Source: Psoroptes ovis
Taxonomy: Eukaryota > Arthropoda > Arachnida > Sarcoptiformes > Psoroptidae
Length of the DNA: 64,000 nucleotides
Assembly: GCA_002943765.1 (NCBI GenBank)
Contig: PQWQ01000021.1
Coordinates: 124,001 to 188,000, forward strand
Reading direction: 5' to 3'
Shown: positions 50,033 to 59,993 of the stretch, one piece after another
How the letters are laid out: the number at the start of each line of letters is the position of its first letter
How positions within the stretch are numbered: the stretch's first letter is position 1
Position numbers and translations under genes: made by a program
Notes under the pieces: model-generated
What the model was told of the DNA's origin: nothing
What the model saw: the letters and a program-made list of their open reading frames with translations, nothing else
The model's database searches: none

Positions 50033-51105
50033 TTCAATATTTCTTCCAATAAATGTGGCCACCACTTTCCGAACAAAAAAAAAAAAATTTTGGGGAAAAA
50101 ATGAAATTATTTTAATTGAAATTCAATCATCAGAAATCAATGACATTTCATAAATTTTGTCAGTGCACTTTTGCTTATACACAACGATGATTTAAACGAT
50201 TTTTTGTTTGTGGTGGAAGAAAAAAATTTCTGCCAAAGAAATTTTTAAAAATTTTCAAAAAAAAAATTTTAATTATGGCCATGAATTTTGTTTTTTATTT
50301 GGCCATTATGGCCACGGCTGCCCCTGACAGAAAAACAGGAATATGTTTATGAATTGATTATATGAATTATGTCAAAGATATGTCAAACATATTTCGAAAA
50401 AATATATTTCGAACACATACACACACATATGCACAAAGAGGTGAATAAATTATGTATCTTTGAAATATTTTCACATAAATTCAAAATATGAATTTTTATT
50501 AATAAATTTTCCCGGGGAAATTTCTCAAAAATTTTCAATTTTTACGGCAAAATTTCTAAAATTGAAAATTTTTCATAAAATTTTCATTAATTTTTGAACA
50601 ATAAATTATACATCATCATTCATATAAGACGTATGATGATGATGATGATATCGAATACACAGTAATACATAATGTACACAGAACAGATTGCGCGGCAAGA
50701 TGACATTTAATGAATGTTTATTATTTCATATGTGGAGATTCAAAGACGATAATTTCAAATCAAAAGCTAAGAAAAGCTAAGAGGCAATGAATTGTCACCA
50801 TTCAGTTCAAATAAATGAATGATTGAAATTATCAAATGATCACAAAATGGTGATCATCATCATCGATGGCCAAAGAAAATTTACGACTTGTTCGGCTCGA
50901 TGATGTTCAGCAAGCTGCGCATCAGCTTGCTGAGCTTGTATTTGATTATTGGCTTGAATCTAAGCATTGAACCTCTCAATCATGTGTATAAGGTAAGGTT
51001 TACACTACCTATTCACAAACACAAGTGTATAAGGTAAGGTTATGTTGATGTGTAATGTGTGTAAATAAGAAAGAAATGAAAATAAAAAAAAAAATCGAAA
51101 CCTAC

Positions 51106-51499
51106 CTTTTGACGATGATGATATCGTCGATGCTAATGATGATGATGATGTTGTTGATATTATCGTCGATGATATCGATGGTAATGTTGATGATATCGAT
51201 GGTGATATTGGTGACAATATCGTTGATTTAGCTGTTGATAATGATAAAGATTGCAAAGTTGTCGTCGTCGTCGTTGATAATGGTAATGTTCGATGATCAA
51301 GATGATTATGTTCATCAATTATCATTGATAATTCATTGATATTATCATTGATATTATCATCATTATCATTAGATTTAATTGAATCAATTAAATCTTTGCT
51401 TGGTTGTTGATTATCTGTTTGATTATCATTCACTGAATTACAATTAATCAATTCATCATCGAAATGTTTATATGGACGTGTTTGTTTACGACGTGACAT
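51106..51499 (-). CDS. sal: spalt/SALL-like transcription factor, exon 1 (start codon)
   Basis: This first coding exon encodes residues 1-131 plus the first base of codon 132. The protein begins MSRRKQTRPYKH. The MSRRKQ start is shared by SALL, FOG and BCL11 factors, where it binds the RBBP4/7 subunit of the NuRD co-repressor. It is followed by an Asn/Asp-rich acidic stretch (about 20-70) and a Ser/Thr/Ile-rich low-complexity stretch (75-131). The start is supported by an in-frame TAA at 51517-51515, with no ATG between. The donor is AAAG|GTAGGT at 51105. The open frame continues past it to 51005, but that extension is a hydrophobic run of intronic sequence. Phase 1 matches the acceptor of exon 2, giving Asp132. 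What else it could be: a FOG or BCL11 gene; the SALL-type paired fingers in exon 3 argue against that. Confidence 0.88.
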
Positions 51500-52519
51500 T
51501 TGTTTATGATTGTTTTAGGTGTAAATAGTCGATTGGGTTTGTCTCTGATGTATATTTTCACTTGCACAGGTGTGTAAATAGTCTTAAATAGCTTTGAGCA
51601 CGTGTCAATGTTCTAATTCACAAAAATTAACACGCACCAAAACACTAACACGAACACATGCACATGCACACTTAACACATGGATCAACACAAACTTTTTT
51701 TTTGAATGAATGATGACACTTTTTTGAAAGGTTACACAAAGGTTAACGAAGGTTCACAAAGGTTAACAAATGTGATTTTTGATGGTGATCAATTTGATTG
51801 ATGAATTATTAATCATGTTTTAGATGGACCATTCATAAATATCTGTAAATGAGAAATCAAAAAAATAAGAAATTTTTCAGTAAATTATGAACTTTCAGGG
51901 AACTTTCTGGATGAAACTTTGCATGAAAAATGTGCCGGGTTATGGATTGGAATCTTGGGGAAATTTCCCTGGAAATTTACTGAAATTTCGGTGAATTTCC
52001 CCGAAAATTTCTCAGGTATATTACAGGTAAATATTGCATTATGAATAAAATTCATTATCATAATTTAATTTTTGACACATATGCGTGATATTCACAAGAC
52101 AAACACAAACAAATCAATAAAATCATGATGAAAATCATGAGCTAAGTAATGACAACCACAGACTTGAACAATGAAATGCTTAGTTGGCAAAAAACATTTC
52201 TGGAAACTTTTCTCTATTGGCAAGTAATCTCGTGTAAATATTTGTTTAACACGTCAAGACCTTCAAAGACATTCAGTCACAAGCGTGTGTGTGTGCGCAT
52301 CACATGCTGAACTTGAGACTTGAACGTCTTGTCATGTTCAAGACGATGAAATCTTTCGGAGAAATTTTCCCGAAAACTTTTCGGCAAATATTTACACATA
52401 TTTTTCTCCTCTCTCTCATTTCACAGGTATATTACTTGTCGTATCAACAAATAACACGTGTAATAAGTACGTCGAAATTATATGAAGTGAAATATGAAAA
52501 ATTAATTAAGAAAAAAAGT

Positions 52520-52640
52520 TTCCAGGGAAAGAATCGATGAAAAGTTTTTCTCCGAAAACTTTCTCCCTGAAAAAACTTCTGGAAAACTTTCCTCGAAAAC
52601 TTCTCAAGAAGACTTTCGGAAAACTTTCCTGACCCCCTGG
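52520..52640. repeat. cluster of GGGAAATTTTCC-like motifs
   Basis: Repeated TTTCCAGGGAAAG, AAAACTTTCTCC and GGAAAACTTTCC variants. Neighbouring clusters lie at 52345-52400 and 52755-52825. Confidence 0.55.
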
Positions 52641-53474
52641 ACGAATACTTGGATTTTTTCACCTTATACCTTAATTACCTCTGATTAGTCTGCCCACCTT
52701 TAATCAATTTTAGCCACCTGGCGCAAAACTCATTAACTGATAACGATAACCTAATGGAGAAACTTTTCGGAAAAAAAATTTCCAAAAATTTTCTCGGAGA
52801 GAAAATTTCCGAAAATGTTTTCGCAGGTAAATCGATTAATGTTTTACCATTAATTTCTACCTATCAGCACTTTTGGTGAGTGTGTCGGTGACAATAAGTA
52901 ACAATTGTAACAAACTTATGTTACTTACTAAATGTATAACCCCTACGCATTCATCAAGAGATAAAGTGACTGGCTGCGCATAATTGCGCCAGCTGAAAAT
53001 TGAATGTAATCAATGAGAGATAAGAGATGACATATTTGGTGATGACTGCTGGTCAATGAATCAAAATGGTCGATGATGATTAAGAGGTTCTTTGGTTGAA
53101 ATTTTTGAAAATTTTAAAAATTGAAAAGTTTTTTTTTGAAATTAAATTGACAACAAGCGTAGGCTTGAGATAATGAGGTAATCACTGAATGTATGAATGG
53201 TTCTTTTGAGGAAAAAAATTATGAATGGCCCTTACATAAAAAGCAATAAACATCGGTGATGCGGTATTACACGCAGGTGAGGGTTAAAATAACCTCAAAA
53301 TTACCGGTCAAAAATTGATTTTCAAAAATCATTTTTCAATCACCTCAAATCATTCTGTGATTTATGGAAAATGGATGCCTTTGAATAATCAAATAATTCA
53401 GCCAAAAATCAACAATCGGAGATAATCATTCCATGATCGATGATCATCATCAAAAATGACCAATAAGCAAATGA

Positions 53475-53556
53475 TTAGGGGCTGTCCGAAAAGTTTTGGC
53501 ACCAAAACCAATGGGATTATGTAGTAAATTGTAATAGGAATTTACCGGACAACCAA
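53475..53556. mobile_element. mariner-type MITE, diverged
   Basis: Left end TAGGGGCTGTCCGAAAAGTT, right end TTTACCGGACAACC. The arms are weakly paired. Confidence 0.6.
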
Positions 53557-53904
53557 ATGTTTATTTCACCCCAAAAAATTAATACGATTAAACCATAATC
53601 ATCATCATCATCATATTGATCAAACAAAATATTTGTTCAAATATTCATAAATATCTAAAACATTTTAATATGAATGTTATTGATTATTATTGATACATAC
53701 TTAGAAATATGTAATCATAATCTGTCAAATTTAATCTTTTGTTTTTCATTTTGATTTCAAAATAGATTATGTTTGGCAGCACCAAAATGCTGGCCAATGA
53801 TGATTTGCAACAATAAGAATTTCATTTCAAATCTTATTTCATAAACATTTCATTGATTTTCAATCGATTGATCATCAAAGTATCAGTGCTTTTACATCAA
53901 TAAC

Positions 53905-53998
53905 GAGGCTGTCCGAAAAGTGTTGTCGGACGCCATTCAAAATCAATGGCAAATGTTTGAATAAATAACATTTGAACTGATTATTTTGTCGGACAAAC
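53905..53998. mobile_element. mariner-type MITE, diverged
   Basis: Left end GAGGCTGTCCGAAAAGTGTT, right end TTTTGTCGGACAAACT. An ATTCAAA...TTTGAAT stem lies in the middle. Confidence 0.5.
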
Positions 53999-54107
53999 TG
54001 AATTATTGATGAAAAATTATGAATTTTTCAACCATTTTTTTCATTCATTTTCTTTGATCATAATCATCAATGATCAGCGGATTTTCAAACAACAATATTC
54101 ATAAATA

Positions 54108-54187
54108 TTAGGTTGTCCCATAAGTTCTTGCCGATTTTTCAATGATTTTCTACGATATAACCGACAAGAATTTATGGGACAACCCAA
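54108..54187 (+). mobile_element. mariner-type MITE, sub-family b
   Basis: An 80-bp TA-flanked copy. The right arm GACAAGAATTTATGGG is the same variant as in the copy at 22540, so the two are close relatives. Confidence 0.9.
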
Positions 54188-54328
54188 TAATAATCAACAA
54201 TGATTTATTATGATGATGATACAAACAAACATTTGTTTATTTGATTTATTTATTAATATGAAAATCATATAATAAATAAATCCGCATAATTCACATAATT
54301 CAAATTTTTCATTTTCAATCATTTAATA

Positions 54329-54411
54329 TTAGGTTGTCCGAAAAGTTCTGGCCGATTTCCATTCAGCAACTCTATTGTGATTAAGCTGAATGAACTTTTC
54401 GGACAACCTAA
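54329..54411 (-). mobile_element. mariner-type MITE, sub-family c
   Basis: An 83-bp copy with TA on the left and reversed core AGCAACTCTATTGTGATTAA. Confidence 0.87.
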
Positions 54412-55235
54412 ATAATTATTAATTCATAAGTCTATGGATTAATATGAATATGAATATGAATCAGAAAAAAAATCATGATACGAATTAACAAATATGTATT
54501 GATCGTGTTTGGTGTGTGAAATGCATTGAAAATGTTTGCATTTCATATTTGTATATTTATAAATTCATAAAAATACGAATAATTTGATGATTGATTCGAT
54601 TTGTTTTACAATAATTCATTTCAAAATTCACTCAAATTCAATTTCAATCAAAATTCAATCACAATTGGCCAGTGGATTTTCAGCAATTTCAACAAATATT
54701 CAAAAATTCAAAGGCCATAATGCTCAAATCATGTTTTTTTCAACCATTCAAAGCTCATTGAATGATAATCATCATGATCATCGTCACTTTATTTATGAAT
54801 TGGCCACATTGAATAATCATCATATCTACCATCAACCACAACAGCTACACGAGACCAACTCATACAACTTCTCAGATTAACAATCAACTCGTGAATCTCC
54901 TCGAATCATCGCTGCGCAATCAAATCTTGCTCAGCGTAAGTTGGCCTGTTGCTGTACGAAGCCATCTTCCAGCATCATTCAAAGATCATTGAACGAATTA
55001 TGGCGCGTTCAAACGTCGAATGGCAGCACCAAAAAAAATCGTCGAACTAATTGACTTATGTCTAAGGCATATGTCTTATGTTTGGTTGCGTAATCACCAT
55101 AAACATAAGATGTACAGACGTATAGCTTGGTGGATGATGTTTGTCAAATTATTATGTCTTTAAATGATGATCATTATGATGTATCATAATGTTCTCATTA
55201 TCATCATAATAATCGAAAAACATCATCAACAATTT

Positions 55236-55400
55236 ACCCGTCTAACTGTCGGGCAGAATTTTATTGTTTGAAAATTTTTGGCCTCAAAGCTGTCGGTCTT
55301 TACAAACAAACAGCCTGAAATGCCCGTGTCAGACACGGGCTCAGCAGGAGCAATGCATAAAAATGAATACGAAAAAAACCGTTGCCGACCGGTAGCTGGT
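55236..55400. mobile_element. unrecognised ~165-bp repeat with internal hairpin, copy 4
   Basis: The internal hairpin GCCCGTGTC-A-GACACGGGC is perfect. The right end CGTTGCCGACCGGTAGCTGG is the exact complement of the left end of copy 2. The left end is degenerate. Confidence 0.65.
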
Positions 55401-57844
55401 GAAAATTCAAAATCAACCATAGCTAATAATAGAAATAAATATTCATAAATTCTGCTGAGTGAACTGATACAATTTTGATACAAAAATACAGCAGGCAAAA
55501 TGGGCGAAGATTTGTTTATTTTCATTTGATTTTTTCGAATAAATAAACATTTGACAGGGTCGAAAATATGGCCACGAAAAGCAAGTAGCGCAAGTTGTTG
55601 AGTTTAAGGGGTGCAAACCTTTGACATTTTTCAAAATTTTTTTTTTTGTCAAAAATTTTTTTGACAAAATCATTTTGACTTTTGACCATTTTTTTTTTCT
55701 GAATGTATAGCCCTTCCATAACCCTTACAAACCCCTTTGAAAATTCACTAGACCCTTGAATTTCATAGGACCTTTGAATTATTTCGTTTGTTTGCTGAAA
55801 CATTTGAAACATGGCCCACACACATACACCGTGTAATCAAAAATTCTCAAATTTCGAATTTTTGAACTAATTTTCTAAGATCAATCAATGATTTAAGCAA
55901 AATGAATCAATCAAAAGGGTAAAGGGTAAGGTGGTACAAGAGGACCAAGGGTTAACGAAGGGGGCCACGAAAAATGACAATTAAGTAATCATAAAACTTT
56001 CTTGAAGATTTTGAAGGTTTTCAAAGGGTCTTGAAGGTCATGACAATTTTTCCTGATGAATTTATGAATTATTACTGACAAAATGTTTTTATTACAAGGG
56101 GACCTGTGTTAAGGTTAGGCTAAGACCTGTTAAGGCTAAGACCTTTGATTTTGAAGATCGATTTTGGACACTGCAGTAATTTGATCGTTTTGTTTTATCG
56201 CCGATTCATCACCAGTCATAAAGGTGTCATAAAACGATTTGTCATAACAAAACGTTGACGATTGAGGGGGGTGGGGACTGATGGTACACGCGAGTGATTG
56301 CCACTTGCTGACTAAAAGTTGCAATTTAAGAGGCAATCAAAGGGTTATAAATATGTGTAATGCCGTGTCATAAATATGTAAATGTTCCGTGTAAATGTTC
56401 ATATCGAAAAAGTTGAAAAAAATGTAATTCGGTCATTTGGGTGCAATTATTGTATGGACCGAAGGTCCCTAAGGGCCAAATTACCTTCAGGGCTTGAAAT
56501 ATGAATAATCATAAATTTGAAAAAATGTATGAAATTGATTCATATTTGACAATAAACAAACAAATTTGTTGAAAATCAATCAAAACATTGATCAATGAAA
56601 TTGATTGGCCCATTGATTGATCAATTTGAGCCATTTTTTTGGCCGAAATCTCAAAGGGTTATTAAAATTTGCTTCGTACTCGAAAGGCTCCGATTGGAAG
56701 CCTGAAAATTCAAAGGATGTTTGAACTTGTGGAGGTTAATCAAGAGGTTAACCAAAGGTAAGAGGAGGACAACAACAAAGAAGTGATTGGAAAGCATTTT
56801 CCACTTGACATGGTCTTTTGAAGGTTCAATATTCGAAGATAATCGTTTAAAGACGAATCTACACCATGCAAGACCTTTGACGAAAAAAAACTATAATCCT
56901 TGGTGGGAAATTTTTTTTTTTTGAAAAATCAATCATTCGGAAGTTTCTTTGAAATTTTTTCTTTTTTTGAAAATACCGACCAAAGGTATTATCAACACAC
57001 ACACAGACAATGTGTTAAAATACGCGTCACTTTATGTGTGAATGGTTGATGAAAATTATCAAAATCAATTAACCTTAAATAAGCCCATCTCTCATGAAGT
57101 GAAAATTTGAAATTTAATTGAAATATGTTTACCAAGGTTTGGATCGAAATTTGTTACTGATTAACCTTCGAGAAATTTTCCCGGAAGAATCAGATGGCCG
57201 CTGAATCAATTTCAAGAAATTTTCCCAGAAATTCACAACATCAAAGGACTGGCATAAGACGCCCAAGATTCACTTGCCTGACCCTTGCCTAACCTTTGTC
57301 TAACCCTTACCAAGCAATCTTGGTCGATTCTGTTGAATTAGTTGAAAACCAACAACCTTGCCACTGACAAGTGTTTGATTAGCCGAATAAATTTCTCAGG
57401 TATTAACCTTTAAATGATTAACCTCTGTGATTAAATTTTGTTGAAGGTTAACATATCTATGAAAAAAAATCAAATAAACAACAAAACAAAACTGGCGCGA
57501 CAATTATCATCGATATTATTTGATATCTAAATAATAATAGCCTTAATACTTCTTTTGTCGGCATTTTTTATTTTTTGAAAAATTGAAAACAACAACAAAA
57601 AAACAAATTGAAAGGCTAGACATTTGGTGATTAACCTTCGAAGCAAGGGGGATGGGGGTTAATTTGCGAAAATATTATGCACAAATATCACCTTAGAAAC
57701 ACACAGGTTAAAGGTATGCATTGGGTGATTATGACAATGTTCAATGGACATTTTTTTTTCCATTGAAAACTGGCGCAACTGAAAAAAAACCAGATTTGTC
57801 ACCATGCTGAATTATCTTTGAAATGATTTCAATTATTCAAAGTA

Positions 57845-57926
57845 TTAGGTTGTCCGAAAAGTTCATTCGGTTTAATCACCATAGAGTTGCTCATTGAAAT
57901 CGGCCAAAACTTTTCGGACAACCAAA
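57845..57926 (+). mobile_element. mariner-type MITE, sub-family c
   Basis: An 82-bp TA-flanked copy with core AATCACCATAGAGTTGCTCA and right end GGACAACCAAA. Confidence 0.87.
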
Positions 57927-58681
57927 TAATATATGATGACCACATTTCAGCATGAAGATATAACCTTTCAAAAGATGGATTGATTAATGAATGATAATTG
58001 GAATTAATGTGTGAGAATATGATATGAGATATCGAATTAAATTACGTATTTTATGTAAACAAATTATCATTATTATTCATAAATTTTAAATGATTTCAGG
58101 CATTTAAATTTTCGAAAATTTTAAAAAATTTAAAAAATAGCAATCAATGGCTTTTGATAATTGATTATCGCCAAAAAGGTTTATGTATGTGAAGGTTTTT
58201 ATGATATTTTTAAAAGATTCACAAAGGTTTATTGAGGTTTTTTTTAAAAAATTTTTATGAGGTTTCAAAGAGGTCTCGTTGAAAGGTTTGTCAAAGGTTT
58301 TTGATGAGAGGTCTTCAAAGTGAAAACTTTAAAGTTTCACAAGGCTCTCATGGTTCGAGGAGCTTGCGTTAGTGTTCAGTGTATTCGAACACATTGTTGC
58401 GCAAGGTTTTAGTCATGAAATGGTTTTTTTTATACCTTTAGAGAGGTATTTGAAGGGCTATACATTCGAAATATAAAAAAAATCAAATAAATATGAATTT
58501 AAATTGATTTTTTTTTTCGAGAAAAAAAATGAAGGTTAATTACTGATAAAGCATTGAGATAAACATTTAAAAATTAATAAAAATGGAAATATATTCATAA
58601 ATAAAATTACATAATTTTCGTCCATAATAATTTCTGGTTCAAAATTTGAATTTTTAATTTTTTTTCCCGAAGAAATGTCTG

Positions 58682-58700
58682 ATTCTCATTGATAAGCCGG
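58682..58700 (-). repeat. half-site of the ATAAGCCGCGGCTTAT palindrome family
   Basis: ATTCTCATTGATAAGCCGG is one arm of the consensus. It opens a cluster of nested palindromes. Confidence 0.55.
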
Positions 58701-58775
58701 CATTGAAGCCGCTCCGGCTTCAATGCGCTTTGGCGAAAACGAAGCCGTTTCGGCCAAACGGCTTCAATGCAAGCA
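58701..58775. repeat. nested palindromes with AAGCCG words
   Basis: GCATTGAAGCCG faces its complement CGGCTTCAATGC with a CT gap. A second pair, GCCGTTT and AAACGGC, follows, then another GGCTTCAATGC. Confidence 0.7.
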
Positions 58776-58790
58776 AAAAACCATCTTTCC

Positions 58791-58816
58791 CATGGATAAG
58801 CCGCGGCTTATCCATG
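58791..58816. repeat. 26-bp perfect palindrome (GGATAAGCCGC family)
   Basis: The arm CATGGATAAGCCG is followed by its exact complement and then AGAAC. An outer pair AAACCATC/GATGGTTT lies about 8 bp outside, so a larger cruciform is possible. Confidence 0.87.
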
Positions 58817-59975
58817 AGAACGATGGTTTTTCGCGAAATCTGATTGGTTAATCTGATAACGCTTTGAAAATCATAAATTTTTGATAAATTACACCGGTTA
58901 AAAATTATGGCCATTAAGGTGGAAATAGTCAAAATTTTTCAAATTTTTTTTTTCGGAGAAAAAAATTTATGAATAAATTACCGCTGAAAACACATCGTTG
59001 CGCCAGTTGTGTCAACCTGTTCACAAACCCAATAATCCTTTCACATCAACCCTTTTTGGGGCTGTCAATTTGGAATTTTCTACCCGTGAAAACCTTAATA
59101 AAGGTTAATAAGGTTAAAGCTTTTTGAAAGGTTTATGAAGCCTTATTGCGCAAATAATGACCCTTAAAAAATTGAATTTATTCAAATTAATGCCATTATT
59201 TGCGTAATGCGAAACAAATTACGGAGCAGAAAAGCAATGAGCAATACAGGTAGCAACCTCTTTAAAAATGAATGAGCTATTCATAAATAAAGTAATCATT
59301 ATTTTCAAATTTATTCTTTTTGTTCAATCAGGTTAATTACATTTTTTCAAAAATTTTTATTCAAAGGCTATAACCTGCTCCTTGATTTTGGAGAAATTTT
59401 TCGATCGAATTCACTTTGAATTCAATGGAATCATTGGATTTCATGGGCACGCTGCGCAACTGGCGCAGCAAGGCATGAACCTCTGAACAAACATTGAACA
59501 AACCTTCGAATGAACCTTGAATTCAAAAATCGATTTGTTTCGATTCTGGTCAAAATAAATCGATGATTGATGGTCAAAATTCTGACCAGTGAAACCACAA
59601 ACAACCATCGAACAACGAATCATTAAATTTGAATTTCAAATTTAATGATTATTAGTTTTGAAGATTACTACCTATTACTACCTGAGTCTATAGATGTGTG
59701 CAAGTATACCCGATACATCGCCAAGTTAAATTACAATTTTTTTTTGACAAAATTATTAGTTTTGGATTTTCAAGAGGTCTTAACCTGTAAATTATATGAT
59801 GATTTTTGCATATTTCTGCCTACCAACCGACACACACAAAAATACACAAATCGATGTACCATTCACAAACAATGTAATCGAAGTTATTTGCATAATTTTT
59901 TTAAAGGTTAGGCCAGCCGATGATGGACCAGCGATCGGCGGCCACTGCATCGGCCATTGATCATCGGTTCTCGCA

Positions 59976-59993
59976 GATAAGCCGCGGCTTATC
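59976..59993. repeat. 18-bp perfect palindrome (GGATAAGCCGC family)
   Basis: GATAAGCCGCGGCTTATC, preceded by GTTCTCGCA and followed by CATGAG, matches the consensus arms on both sides. Confidence 0.8.

Larger units (their letters stand above)
11324..51105 (-). other. intron 1 of the spalt-like gene (39.8 kb)
   Basis: The intron runs from the donor AAAG|GTAGGT at 51105 to the acceptor ATTTAG at 11324. It fills most of the window. I see no convincing nested gene: all open frames are short, overlap on both strands, or translate repeat arrays. It is dense in miniature transposable elements (about 28 mariner-type, four hAT-type, two of the unrecognised 165-bp family), clusters of GGGAAATTTTCC-like motifs, TTAACCTT words, palindromes and minisatellites. 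Conserved enhancers of a patterning gene would be expected here but cannot be recognised from one sequence. Confidence 0.8.

Noticed and set aside
51005..51105. Extension of exon 1 open frame past the donor (hydrophobic tail)
   Set aside because: A good GTAGGT donor, phase match to exon 2 and loss of spalt-like character make this intronic read-through.
54584..54880. 98-codon plus-strand open frame rich in His, Asn and Ile
   Set aside because: Low complexity, no recognisable motif and no supporting signals.
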